Assembly: GCF_014839805.1 (NCBI RefSeq)
Contig: NC_051138.1
Span: 13,390,983-13,454,982, forward strand
Length of the DNA: 64,000 nt
Direction: 5' to 3'
Source: Manduca sexta
Lineage: Eukaryota; Arthropoda; Insecta; Lepidoptera; Sphingidae
Part shown: positions 10,172 through 19,986 of the stretch, piece after piece
Layout: each line of letters begins with the position of its first letter
Numbering within the stretch: position 1 is the first letter of the stretch
Notes under the pieces: generated by a model
What the model was told of the DNA's origin: nothing
Databases searched by the model: none
The model's input: the letters and a program-made list of their open reading frames with translations, nothing else
Made by a program: the position numbers and the translations under genes

Positions 10172-10221
10172 ATGGGGGTGAGGGGACTACGTATCAAATA
10201 GCGGACCCCTCTCGCCCCCAT
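10172..10221 (+). other. LINE 3'-terminal hairpin with constant loop
   Basis: The arm ATGGGGGTGAGGGG pairs with CCCCTCTCGCCCCCAT, leaving a 2-nt bulge and one wobble. The apical loop contains ACGTATCAAATAGCG (10189-10203). The same 15-nt loop sits on a differently sequenced but equally paired stem in the truncated LINE tail at 34351-34396, which supports a conserved RNA structure. Confidence 0.78.
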
Positions 10222-10289
10222 CCCACCTTCCCGAATCACACACAAGTACCAGTCGATAAATAAACTAAACCTGAGTCGAATCATTGGGA

Positions 10290-10321
<32 letters not shown>

Positions 10322-10326
10322 CTGTT

Positions 10327-13300
10327 ATTGAATTTTGCCCCAAACATAAAGGCAACTGAATAGGTGGCTTTCAGTCTACGATGGAATTTCTGCCACATTT
10401 ATTTTCCAACAATGGCTGTAATTGAAGTAATATTTATAGTTCGGTAACATTCGAATTGGCGAATAGGGGCCGAACTCGTTTGGAATATGAAGACGTTAGT
10501 GTCAACGAATTTTATCCGAGGGCAAATAACGAATTTTATTAATATGTATTGATTTACTTAATAAAATATTAGGACTAATAAAAATTTTAAATGCACATTA
10601 TCTTAAAATTAAAATTACAGTATTTTTAGGATTTTATCGCGGTTTTCATTTTATAATTTTCTCTCAACGTTTTGAAGACATTGCAGCCTTCATGAATATG
10701 GGGCGGACTGAGTTGTTAGTCCGCGATAGACTTTGAAAATTAGTTTAATTTTAATTTCTAACATTCGCGTAAACATAAGAAAACATTATGCATAATATTA
10801 CCTATAACATGTATCACGTGTATCGAACTGAATTAGCTCTTACCGAGTATTGAATTATAATGAATACCGGACTGATATAATTTAGGTCAAAATGAATAAC
10901 TTTAGAAAACGAGTGTAACTGAACTATAAATAATAATAAAAAAAATTAACAATTTTGCAGTTTATTACTCTAATAATTCAAAATGACGGCGACTGGAAAA
11001 TCCATAATTCTTAAAACTTTCGGCCTCATAAAACCGAATTTGGCTTCACCGCATGTGAATTGGCATTAGGAGTGTAAGCCACGAGTCTATTAGACTCATC
11101 GCCGATAGAGGCAATAGTTTCAAGCCGTTGAACTCGGAGCTAATAAAATGCTTTGTTTACGCGCCAACGACATCTGGCGGGCGATGGCACCGCTACCGAA
11201 ACTATTAAACCTTGATATTAGGATAGTCAATAATTAAGTTTCATTCTAGAATTATTTAGAATGAAAAAATGCGGTATAGCTTCTCTGGAGAAACATCTCT
11301 AAAGAAGTTTTAGAATGAACACGATGTCTAAAAGTTAAAGGTACAGTAGTACAGATTTTGTCTTTCAATTACGCATACTGAATATTACTTTAAGACACTG
11401 AAAATTTTAATAATTTCGGATCACATAATATCTTGATTAGATAGATAAATTCATGTCTTACATGATTTATACTGAATTTTCAATCCCAAATTCTAAACAT
11501 AATATTAAATTTATTATTTCACAGCTGATAATAATCTTGATTCGGAGAGGGTAAAACCATACTTAGAATTTACAAAACCGCAACTAACCGGCACACGTTG
11601 CAAGATAAATAGAAAAAATAATATACATCGAACAAACATTGCTCGTACAAAATAAAGATTCGGAAACAATAGCCTATTGTGTGAAAACCACTCTAATTTA
11701 AAACTGTTACAATACCCAAATTTTTGGTAACATGTAACCTTACTTAGTTGGCAATTTATATAAATGGTTATCCACTTACAGAATTTTATGACCTCTCATA
11801 ACTTGAAAAGGATAGAGGTATAGGGTAAAGGGTTACCTACCGGACGGCTCTTAAGAAATAATTAGTCTATATTTTTAGAATCATTGGATTTACACAGTGC
11901 GCAGAAATAAGGAAGTATTAATGCAAGGGGCCTTAAATATTTTTTCCTTTTTCAAATATTTGCATAGCCGTAGTTCATGTAAGTAACAATTAAAGAGCGA
12001 TGTCTTTATAGATATTATGTCAGTAACAGGCACAGGGCAATTTTCCTTGACATAATTGAATGTTCCGAGTTTTGTTTACCGATATGGACATTCGTGCTGC
12101 TTATCATTTGGTGAATAGGGAATAAATATGTTAGGCACCGCGCACACGTTTTTAAGTTGTTGCAGTCACACGACATAGAAGCTAGCAATAATTTATTTCA
12201 ATACGCCTACTATAAAAACTATTTATTTAACTAATTATCTGATAATATACTATTCGTTACGGCCTTTTTATTAAAATCTCGTGCAATAATTTGTCAGCGT
12301 CTTCGTGATGTCTTATAGTCGTGAAAGAGAATTTATCGGTTTGAAAAAAATTTAAATGTACAAACAATAATCATCCTTATGGAGCTGATTCGTAACAGGA
12401 ATAAAAGTTTTTCCAGTTTTCAACATTGTGGTGTAACTGTCAGAGCCCCTTTACCTTTGTAAACAAGGAAACACGGCATTCTTAAGTATTTTAAAACAAA
12501 TCTGAAATATTTGAATGTCGAGGTTTATTCTATCCTTTGTGGTTACATCAAAGGTCCTAAATCATCCATTACTGCTTTAATACCTATCGTGGAAGTTTAT
12601 AAGCAGGGGAAATCACTTACTATCAGGTAAGCTGCTTCCTTGTATTGATTAAGTGTTAATTGGTATGGGATTCAAAGTCAATCCTGCCTGTCCCCAACCT
12701 ACATAGTCATGTGCAACAACAAAGGTAATAGACCTCCTTAGACAGATTAGATAAGTTCTATATCACCCACAAAATATTTATGACAAAAAATATTACAGAG
12801 ATTATTTTTAAATATTCCACGCTCTGGCTGATCGCGGGCCAACAGTTAATTAACTTCAATTGTTTCAGGTCATCGGACGCAGACAATTTATTTAAGTTCA
12901 TAACCAACATTTTTAAAGAAGATATTCAAATGCAAAAAATTTATTCATGATTTTGGCTACGTAGGTCCATTGCTACATACATATGCTTTTGGTGCTTATA
13001 AATATTTAGAACATAGATGCTTAGATCTAGCCTTAAACTAATTAATAAGTTTATAGCAATGAGGTAATACATTTGACAGCAAAAAAATGAATCGCGGTAG
13101 CAAATATTATATTATTAATCACGTGGTAGACAATAAAAATTTGTTTTAATATACGAGAATGGTAAGGTAAATAGAAAAGTAATTAATAGGGGAATATCGC
13201 GTTATTATAAACCAGAAGCAAATGCCATTACCAGATACAAGATAGTGATATAACGAAAGATAATGACGTGGTCCCCTAAAAAGCACTTGTTCGATGTTAT

Positions 13301-14842
13301 ATAGCATAATGGCAAACCGTTTACCGTTCCCTGATAATGAGCTAGTGAAGTGATATTTCTTTGAATCAGAGGCAGTTTTGTTTATAACAAATAGTACATC
13401 TTATTTCCCATTGTTATTAAACAAAAATACGTACATTTATTAAGACTAGTCAAAAGAATTAAACAGTATAGTTAGAGACGAGAAATCAAGAACAAATTTG
13501 TGCTCCAAAAGTGATTACTTATTGATTTGATAAGTCATTGTCTAAATTAAAATGTTTGTGTGACAAGATGTCACCGCGTTCTTAGAGTATATCAGTATTA
13601 TTTATAAAAAAATCGCAAAGCTATGATTAATTAAAATATAAATTTACTCGATCAGCTGTAAGTCAAACCGCGCCATCTTGCCTCTTAACAAGGTTTAAAC
13701 TAGGAAACCGTTGATGTTTTTGACAGCTATTTAATCAGGGCCCTTATTCTGTATGATTGTGTTAACGCGTAACGCGGCCGTGTCATGTTATCTTCGAGAA
13801 ATGTGCGTGGAATGGTATTCTGTATGCCAAATTTCTATAGTCCTAAACATGATGCGTTGTGTTACGTGCTTGTTACACACTGTCAAAATAACGTGCGGGA
13901 TAGAGAATAAGGCCCCAGTTAAATTACCTCTTAACGCTAAAATAAGTTTATAAGTAAGACGTTAATAATACTTAATATATTAATATTGTGGTATTATTTA
14001 TATATTTAATGAAAACATTAATTGGACATTTGAAAATTTTACGAACGGACGAAAAAATCAACCACGACTCAGTTTTCTATATGACAATGGATCATCATCA
14101 AGCGGAATTACATACACTACAGTAAGTATTATTACAATGATACTAATTAAAACAGGTAGATAAAAAAAAACTAACTTACTGATCTTTCATATATGATGCG
14201 CGTACGCGGCGCGGTGTCCAGATTTCACAGTTTGTGAAATTGCTTTCTGCAATTTATCCTCATTATTCGGAATCGTAACTAAATGTGGTAATTACGGCGC
14301 GGAGTTAATCCACGCGAGGATTTAATTTGCTCATTAAAATAATAATTATGGCGCACTAGTGAAATCCTTCGTTGTAATTTATAGCAGATGATAGTTTTAA
14401 TAGTAATATGGATTTCTCTTGAATCAATTATTAGCAAATATTTACATAATATAAATTATAACACAGAAGGAATTATTAAAATCCGGTAAAAATCAACAAG
14501 TTATATCCAAGTCTTTGAATTTCAGTGGAAGAGGTAATTAACAAGAAACAGAAAAGAGACGAAATACCCACACGTGATGTCATCGGGAATTACGACGCGT
14601 GCAAAAGAAAGAGATGAAGCGATATCCCCACATCGCGCCCACTTCTGCACATTACAATATTTTAAATATGAATTACTCGCTCAATTTTTAATAAATTTTT
14701 ATGCAGTTCCGCAGGAGTGTTTCTTTTTCGTATTATTAACCATTACACATAGAATAATGTACAAAATCAAGGATAGGCCGGTCCCCTATTCTGTTGCAGT
14801 TGAGAGCACTATTTTTTTTTTTTACACGGGAACAGCATAGTC
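10327..14842. other. Unassigned AT-rich DNA, no gene seen
   Basis: I find no coding segment with protein-like composition, no tRNA and no element with both ends. Short hairpins are present at 11083-11097 (GAGTC/GACTC) and 14222-14240 (ATTTCACA/TGTGAAAT). A fragment near 12603-12645 ('cacttactatcaggtaagctgc') matches family E repeats. The stretch could be intron or intergenic host sequence, or decayed repeats. Confidence 0.5.
12598..12650 (+). repeat. Family E repeat fragment
   Basis: The segment 'ggggaaatcacttactatcaggtaagctgc' type resembles the 'cttaccatcaggtg...gcttgctcg' core found at 61560-61680 and 63095-63188 and, on the other strand, at 21785-21905. Only the core is recognisable here. 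Confidence 0.5.
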
Positions 14843-15069
14843 CCCATTTCACCTACTGGTAAGAAGAGTGGGTTCCAATGGAATGTCGACTGACGAGATA
14901 TGATAACCCCTCGACATTCGACATAATGGTGCCGGCCTGTTGGAACCGGATATACACAGGCTGATCCCGGAACGCGACACACTTACGTGGGCCACTATGG
15001 CGGATTTTAATACCTTGTGTACGGTGGTCGCTATCCGAGCGGATATGAAATATATCCTACCACCAGCAA
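14843..15069 (+). repeat. Family B repeat, near full-length copy
   Basis: Landmarks in order: 'gtaagaagagtgggttccaa', a GTCGACTGACGAG/CCCTCGACATTCGAC pair that can fold, 'gccggcctgttggaaccgg', 'cggaacgcgacacacttacg', 'tgggccactatggcgg', and the terminal 'tatcctaccaccagca'. The same order recurs in about ten places in this window. No ORF, poly(A) tail or terminal inverted repeat is evident. Confidence 0.8.
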
Positions 15070-15397
15070 TAAGTATATTCTACACCGCATACAACACAAT
15101 ACAAATAAACCTTTGAAATACGTGCGACAACAGTCGGTCTTATTCCTAAAAAGCAATCTCTTATTTAATTATACATTATAAATGAAGAACAGAGTTATCT
15201 CCAGATAAAACAAAAACGGATTACATTTGCAGTTTGTATACCGTTCAGCGAAAGTCGATTCTATTTTTGTCAACTATCTTTAGCCTGATCAAACTCACTT
15301 CTATTACCTTCCAGATCCAGTTTCGTTCTCATGGCTGTTAATAGATGATCACGCAAAAATATACCGCTTGCAGAACCAACGCTTATATTAACAAGCC

Positions 15398-15700
15398 TGT
15401 AGCGGCGTAAAGATAGACGCCACTGTAGAGGAACAGATGGTTGCGTTCCTCTATAGAGGGGGAGATTTCCAGTCAGGCAGATGTTGCGCCTGACCGGCCG
15501 CGGCCCCTCCAACGGTTCCTATTCGGAGATGGTATATATGCAACGCGTCGCTCAAATTGTGCAAGCGTGATTCAGGATCGACGTCGCCATCTATCGTGAT
15601 TGCTGTGTGATATCACTGTAGTTGCGTCACTGCATCGATCCTCTTGCAGTTCCGGCGATGTTGACAAGATGGCGGTATATGCACTAATTGTACCGCCACA
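15398..15700 (-). repeat. Gypsy LTR, left copy
   Basis: On the minus strand it starts TGTGGCGGTACAATTAG and ends GCCGCTACA. The G-rich tract CTCCGGGGGGGAGTGA (15701-15716 on the minus strand) precedes it directly, which is the polypurine tract expected before a 3' LTR. I count one base difference from the right copy. Confidence 0.9.
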
Positions 15701-15790
15701 TCACTCCCCCCCGGAGACCGGAGGTCGAAAGTCTTCAGGTCTTCAGTCGAGTCTTCGATGCTAAGCGTATAGCATGTCGGTGCCAGAGAG

Positions 15791-16047
15791 TAGATGCCCC
15801 AGTGCGTCGGGGTGTAGATGTCCCAGTGAGTCGGGATGAAGATGCCCCAGTGAGTCGGGGTGAGATGCCCCAGTGAGTCGGGGTGTTGATGCCCCAGTGA
15901 GTCGGGGTGAGATGCCCCCAGTGAGTCGGGGTGTGGTCCCAGTGAGTCGGAACCGTGCGCAATTGGCCCTAGTGAGTCAGGGGCTGTGCGCGGTAGTCAG
16001 CTCCTTTGAAGCGAAGCTGAGAGTACGATTCCAGTGAGTCGGAATCG
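15791..16047. repeat. Hairpin minisatellite with AGTGAGTC core
   Basis: Nine cores occur, at 15801, 15825, 15849, 15872, 15896, 15920, 15941, 15971 and 16033 (first base); the first six are spaced 23-24 bp. Eight read AGTGAGTC and the first AGTGCGTC. Each core is flanked by arms that pair with each other although the arms differ: CCCC/GGGG, TCCC/GGGA, and CGATTCC/GGAATCG. Two units (15941, 15971) have one mismatch. It lies between the decayed end of integrase and the polypurine tract. Unlike a CRISPR array it has no unique spacers. Confidence 0.85.
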
Positions 16048-16860
16048 ATGTTGCGTCCTCTGCGATGAGTTCGGTGCGTCACGTGGCTATACCGCGACAA
16101 CCGGCGAATGCTGCCCGTAGATGGTCCGGCTGTAGCGCAGTTGTGCCGTGACGTTGGAGCCGAAGTCCGTGCAGGAGTGCCGAAGGTACCAGGCTTGCAT
16201 TGGCAGCATGCGTGTGGTAACCTTAATGGCGAGTGCTGGCTGGCTGTGCGAAGGTGATGAGCGCCAATCAAGGCAGTTAGCGCCTTGAACAGGTGACACT
16301 CGAACTGACGGCCTCGATCTGTTGTCACGCGTGTCGGACAACCGAATCTAGCCACCCAGCCGGATACAAGAGCAGCGGCACAGGATTCCGCTGAGATGTC
16401 TTGAAGTGGAAACGCCTCAGGCCATCGCGTGAACCTGTCGATGACTGTGAGGCAGTATCTGAAATTAGATGAAGGAGTTAGCGGCCCTACGATGTCGAGA
16501 TGTATATGGGAGAATCTCGACGAAGGAATTTGGAAAGTGGAAAGGGGGGATGTGGTATGGCGAGTAACTTTGCATTTTTGGCATTGCAAACATTGCCTAG
16601 TCCACTCTCTACAATCTTTGCGTATCCCAGGCCACACGAATCTTTCGGTGACAAGTCGCACTGTAGCTGATCTTCCAGGATGATGAAGATTGTGCAACAT
16701 GTCAAAAACTTGCTTTCTGAACTCCGGAGTGACATACGGACGAGGTGGTTTCACGGAGACGTCGCAGATATCGGTACTGAGCTGTGAAGAGTCTCAATTT
16801 TTTTTAATTTTAATGTAGAGCCGCGTCGGAGCAAATCTTGCAGCTCTGGATCGCTCGCCT
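15969..16860 (-). pseudogene. Gypsy pol: end of RNase H/linker and integrase, decayed
   Basis: The best frame runs from 16754 down to 15969. It opens with PYVTPEFRKQVFDMLHNLHHPG and CLQCQKCK, the HHCC zinc finger of gypsy integrase. The catalytic core follows with HLDIVGPLTP (Asp) and VTTDRGRQFE (Asp). After LIGAHHLRTA the similarity to integrase is lost, so the region with the catalytic Glu is scrambled by small insertions or deletions. Upstream, to about 16860, another phase reads like the linker before integrase (ELQDLLRRGSTLK type). In an intact element this enzyme inserts the cDNA. The remaining reading frame after residue 170 is probably shadow and enters the hairpin repeat. I describe the breaks only. 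The nearest relatives by eye are CsRn1-type elements. Confidence 0.85.
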
Positions 16861-16915
16861 GAGATTTTGCAAGATTTTCATAGTTCACGGCAATAGTGAC
16901 CTCTTCAATTCGAGA

Positions 16916-17070
16916 AAGCGTGATTCAGGATCGACGTCGCCATCTATCGTGATTGCTGTGTGATATCACTGTAGTTGCGTCACTGCATCGATCCTCTTGC
17001 AGTTCCGGCGATGTTGACAAGATGGCGGTATATGCACTAATTGTACCGCCACATCACTCCCCCCCGGAGT
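16916..17070 (-). repeat. Internal partial gypsy LTR with polypurine tract
   Basis: Bases 16916-17053 match the first 138 bases (U3 side) of the LTR in the same orientation as the left copy. The polypurine tract follows at 17054-17070. The LTR breaks at AAGCGTGATTC and is joined to pol linker sequence. This makes a third LTR piece inside one insertion. Confidence 0.85.
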
Positions 17071-17245
17071 GAATGGGATACCGATCAGGAATCGTTCTCG
17101 CATTTAGCGCTTTGTAATCGCCACACGGTCTCCATCCACAATCTTTTTTCTTAACGAGATGCAGTGCGGACGACCAGGGACTTTCTGAACGTCGGGCCAT
17201 ACCTGAACTTAACATGTCCTCAAATTCCTTTTTTGCAGCTTGCAA
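17071..17245 (-). pseudogene. Gypsy pol: N-terminal fragment of reverse transcriptase
   Basis: Read on the minus strand, this fragment gives [34 protein letters not shown] and [22 protein letters not shown]. This is the opening of a Ty3/gypsy RT, from the conserved helix before the fingers to the IPDRYPIP motif. At that point the sequence jumps directly into the polypurine tract and partial LTR, so the palm with YxDD, the RNase H and the rest of pol are deleted. Upstream of the fragment (17246-17501) is GC-rich sequence with no clear frame, perhaps the tail of gag. The fragment cannot encode an active enzyme. Confidence 0.88.
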
Positions 17246-17501
17246 ACGTCGTCGTCGACGCCATGACTACGTCGTCACACTTCGGCAGGGATCGGCAGTT
17301 TCCGACGCTACAATCGCGTCGGGATTCGTCTGCGTCGAAGACGGTGTGTGGATTGGCCCTCGCCTCAGCCTGTCGTCGCGCCGCATGCCTGAAGCGGCGT
17401 CATCATTGGACCGTCGCCGCCCCCCTGCCGTTCATTCATGCTGCGTCGGCGCTCAGCTGGTCGAGGATATAACGGCATCGATCAGCTGAGCCATTCAATG
17501 A
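17246..17501 (-). other. GC-rich segment inside gypsy composite, possible gag remnant
   Basis: The 256 bases are clearly more GC-rich than the flanks and lie where gag or its junction with pol would be. Short frames exist on both strands but none has a recognisable domain such as a CCHC knuckle. The segment ends CAATGA directly before the right LTR, without a G-rich polypurine tract. Confidence 0.5.
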
Positions 17502-17804
17502 TGTGGCGGTACAATTAGTGCATATACCGCCATCTTGTCAACATCGCCGGAACTGCAAGAGGATCGATGCAGTGACGCAACTACAGTGATATCACACAGC
17601 AATCACGATAGATGGCGACGTCGATCCTGAATCACGCTTGCACAATTTGAGCGACGCGTTGCATATATACCATCTCCGAATAGGAACCGTTGGAGGGGCC
17701 GCGGCCGGTCAGGCGCAACATCTGCCTGACTGGAAATCTCCCCCTCTATAGAGGAACGCAACCATCTGTTCCTCTACAGTGGCGTCTACCTTTACGCCGC
17801 TACA
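17502..17804 (+). repeat. Gypsy LTR, right copy, inverted
   Basis: It is 303 bp, starts TGTGGCGGTACAATTAG and ends GCCGCTACA on the plus strand, so it is the mirror image of the left LTR. I count a single difference from it (an A/G near the U5 end). The outer edge of both LTRs is therefore the same (U5) end. AGCC follows at 17805. Confidence 0.9.
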
Positions 17805-17808
17805 AGCC

Positions 17809-18402
17809 TTATAAAACCTGACGCGGGAAATACACCTTAATGTGCAATTAAAATTAAAAGCATAGATACCAAACACATTTACTGTGTAACAGGAGCGTTT
17901 GTGCGAAATTTTCTCCTGTGGTAGCATCGTTCCGCCTTTTACACCAATTTCATGTTTCAAACGGGAAGTAAGTGAAAATATCGCCTGACCGCCGGTCCAC
18001 TGCGAAGATGGGTGTAAACGGTGGATGCGGGCATAAATAAGAGATTTTGTCTCTGCACGGAATGTTCTGTAAAGCTTTTGAAATGCAGAGGCTATTTGCC
18101 ATTTGTTTTTTTTTTTTGTACGCAAATTATGTGGAAAATGACAGTACTACACTGTAGATATTTTTCTACAGCATAAATGAACTGTCTCAGCCGGAGTAGG
18201 AAAGAGCAGAAAACTAAGATGATATCCTGGCGTTGCAGTTCGCGTGAGATATTTAGTAATCCCGAATTTTTTTTTACCAATTCCTTTGTGGCATCACAAA
18301 AGCTTGGAATAGTCTAACCTGTTTTTAGTAACCTTTTACTGAGTAATCTGGCAACTCTTATAGTTGCAGTTTTGCGGCTTTCCAACAATTTCGGAACTAC
18401 CA
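17809..18402. other. Non-repetitive-looking flank, no gene seen
   Basis: About 590 bases of mixed composition contain 'ctgtgtaacaggagcg' and GC-richer patches near 17990-18030, but no reading frame with protein character and no repeat that I recognise. Confidence 0.45.
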
Positions 18403-18513
18403 AAATGGTTCCAAGCCGGCATAACTGTCTCGACTGCCGAGGGGTAATCATCTCTCGTCAGTCGACATTTTATTGGGCCCGGCTCTACTTATAATCAGGT
18501 GCAGCAGGTTCAC
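18403..18513 (-). repeat. Family B repeat, first half
   Basis: On the minus strand it reads 'gtgaacctgctgcacctgat', then the GTCGACTGACGAG/CCTCGGCAGTCGA pair and 'atgccggcttggaacc'. It stops where the second half of family B would begin. Confidence 0.75.
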
Positions 18514-18590
18514 AAAAAAAAAATGTATAACTGTCAGAGCTAAGGCTAAGTAAGATTCTGTTTATTAATATCTATCTTAATATATTATAA

Positions 18591-19251
18591 CTAGCTTTTG
18601 CCCGCGGCTCCGCCCGCGTTATAAAGTTTTTCAGGCTAAAGTTTTCCGTTATAAAAGTAGTAGTTTCCCGGGAGCCTATGTTCTTCCCAGGGTCTCAAAC
18701 TGTCTCCATACCAAATTTCATCTTAATACGTTGGGTAGTTTTTGAGTTTAATACGTTCAGGCAGACAGATGCAGCGGGGGACTTTGTTTTATAATATATT
18801 TTTTAGAACTTTTTAAGTGAAACATTCCCGTCATACATCATTGTTGCATAACTTTAACCGTTTACGCAGCGCAGGCAACGGAAGCTCTCAAAACTCATAA
18901 TTTTCCCCGTTTTTGCAACATGTTTCATTACTGCCCCGCTCCTATTGGGTATAGCGTGATGATATATAGCCTATAGCACTCCACGAACAAAGGGCTATCC
19001 AACGCAAAAAGAATTTTTCAGTTTGGACCGGTAGTTCCTGAGATTAGCCATTACTGCCCCGCTCCTATTGGGTATAGCGTGATGATATATAGCCTATAGC
19101 ACTCCACGAACAAAGGGCTATCCAACGTAAAAAGAATTTTTCAGTTTGGACCGGTAGTTCCTGAGATTAGCGCGTTCAAACAAACAAACAAACAAACAAA
19201 CAAACAAACAAACAAACAAACAAACTCTTCAGCTTTATATAATAGTATAGA
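18591..19251 (-). mobile_element. Non-autonomous Helitron, complete, 661 bp
   Basis: On the minus strand the 5' end is TCTATACTATTATATAAAGC and the 3' end is CGCGGGCGGAGCCGCG, a GC hairpin, followed ten bases later by CTAG. The neighbours are A before the 5' TC and T after CTAG, the usual Helitron AT target with no duplication. It carries a (CAAA)n run at 19177-19224 and a 123-bp tandem duplication. It encodes nothing and depends on a Rep-helicase from elsewhere. It inserted at the ATT-rich tail of a family A SINE. Confidence 0.85.
18926..19171 (-). repeat. 123-bp tandem duplication inside Helitron
   Basis: Units 18926-19048 and 19049-19171 are the same length and appear to differ at one base (AACGCAAAAAG versus AACGTAAAAAG). 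The homologous part of the Helitron interrupted at 49577/56300 shows no sign of two units, so the duplication looks specific to this copy. Confidence 0.88.
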
Positions 19252-19562
19252 TATCAGCCCTGTATTATATACTTGCCCACTACTGAGCACGGGCCTCCTC
19301 TACTACTGAGAGGGATAAGGCCTTAGTCCACCAGGCTGGCCAAGTGCGGATTGGTAGACTTCACACACCTTCGAAATTCCTATATAGAACTTCTCAGATG
19401 TGCAGGTTTCCTCACGATATTTTCCTTCACCGTTAAAGCGAACAATAAATTCACACATGATTTTAGAAAAGTCAGAGGTGTGTGTCCTGGGGATTTGAAC
19501 CTGCGGACATTCGTCTTGGCAGTCCGTTCCACACCCAACTAGAATATCGCCGGTGTATACAG
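19252..19562 (-). mobile_element. SINE family A, copy 2
   Basis: On the minus strand the tRNA-like head (box A, and box B GGTTCAAATCCC) lies near 19555-19490 and the body ends in CAGGGCTGATA at 19252. The word CTTAATATA occurs at 18576-18584, beyond the Helitron, and at 19563-19571, which fits a short target-site duplication split by the later Helitron insertion. Confidence 0.85.
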
Positions 19563-19720
19563 CTTAATATACCACAAATGTAAAGATGTTTAATGATTTC
19601 TGTTCAGCGCCTTCTACGTGTACTTCCAAAAAACATGTTAATATTGAAATAAAACTATGAATTTTATCGCGGTTATAACCACGACAAAATCCGTGAATAC
19701 TATAATTAAAATTTGCCTTT

Positions 19721-19986
19721 GACTGCCTCGGTGGCGTAGTTGTATTGCATGTCCGGTACAATAGCGCTCTGAGGTTCTGGGTTCGAATCCCGGGTCGGGC
19801 AAAGTGATATTTGGGTTTTTCTGCTCAGTATCAGCCCGGAGTCTGGAATTTGTGCTCGATATGGCGATAGGCTCGCCCCCTATCACATCATGGGACGGAA
19901 CATACTTGGCGAAAAGTGGGTGCCCTAGTTGCGCCTCTGCGTACCCCTTCGGAGATAAATGCGTGATGTTATGTATGTTATGTATT
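19721..19986 (+). mobile_element. SINE family C, best copy
   Basis: The head is tRNA-derived: 'tggcgtagttgtattgc' fits box A and 'ggttcgaatcc' is a perfect box B. The body has 'cagtatcagcccggagtctg' and 'ggcgaaaagtgggtgcccta', and the 3' end is a run of TTATGTATG-like units. Degenerate copies occur at 26455-26660, 37795-38010 and (minus strand) 38845-39065. The acceptor stem does not fold as a functional tRNA. Confidence 0.8.

Larger units (their letters stand above)
3273..10314 (+). mobile_element. Full-length non-LTR retrotransposon, R1/LOA/I group
   Basis: The element is about 7.04 kb with a 5' UTR, ORF1, ORF2, a 3' UTR of about 0.9 kb and a poly(A) tail. The 12-base word ATTAATACTGTT stands directly before it (3261-3272) and directly after the tail (10315-10326): a perfect target-site duplication that fixes both ends. 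Both ORFs are open. The combination of APE-type endonuclease, RT, a C-terminal RNase H and a final CCHC-like motif places it in the R1/LOA/I supergroup. The segment FLTGHGYHRAYLHRF resembles the R1-type C-terminus. Complete ORFs and an intact duplication indicate a recent insertion, possibly still active. Exact clade needs a phylogeny. Confidence 0.92.
9382..10314 (+). other. LINE 3' UTR with internal A tract and terminal poly(A)
   Basis: This non-coding 933 bases includes a run of 42 A at 9925-9966 and the terminal run of about 26 A from 10289. Both lie inside the one target-site duplication, so the first A run is internal. The final 350 bases carry two strong hairpins (listed separately). 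A related truncated LINE tail at 34177-34475 aligns with the last part, which shows that the true 3' end is the second A run. Confidence 0.8.
15398..17804 (-). mobile_element. Rearranged Ty3/gypsy composite with inverted terminal LTRs
   Basis: The unit is bounded by two 303-bp LTRs in opposite orientations and flanked by AGCC on both sides (15394-15397 and 17805-17808). Reading the minus strand, it contains an inverted LTR, a GC-rich stretch, an RT fragment, a polypurine tract joined to a partial LTR, then integrase, a minisatellite, another polypurine tract and the final LTR. The pol sequence resembles the CsRn1/Kabuki-like branch of Ty3/gypsy. Large parts of gag, RT and RNase H are missing, so it is non-autonomous. 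Confidence 0.8.

Noticed and set aside
15791..15950. Regularly spaced repeat resembling a CRISPR array
   Set aside because: The 23-24 bp units are contiguous variants of one sequence with no unique spacers, and the DNA is from an insect.
19721..19800. Possible functional tRNA gene
   Set aside because: Boxes A and B are good, but no closed acceptor stem follows and the sequence continues into a SINE body that recurs elsewhere.
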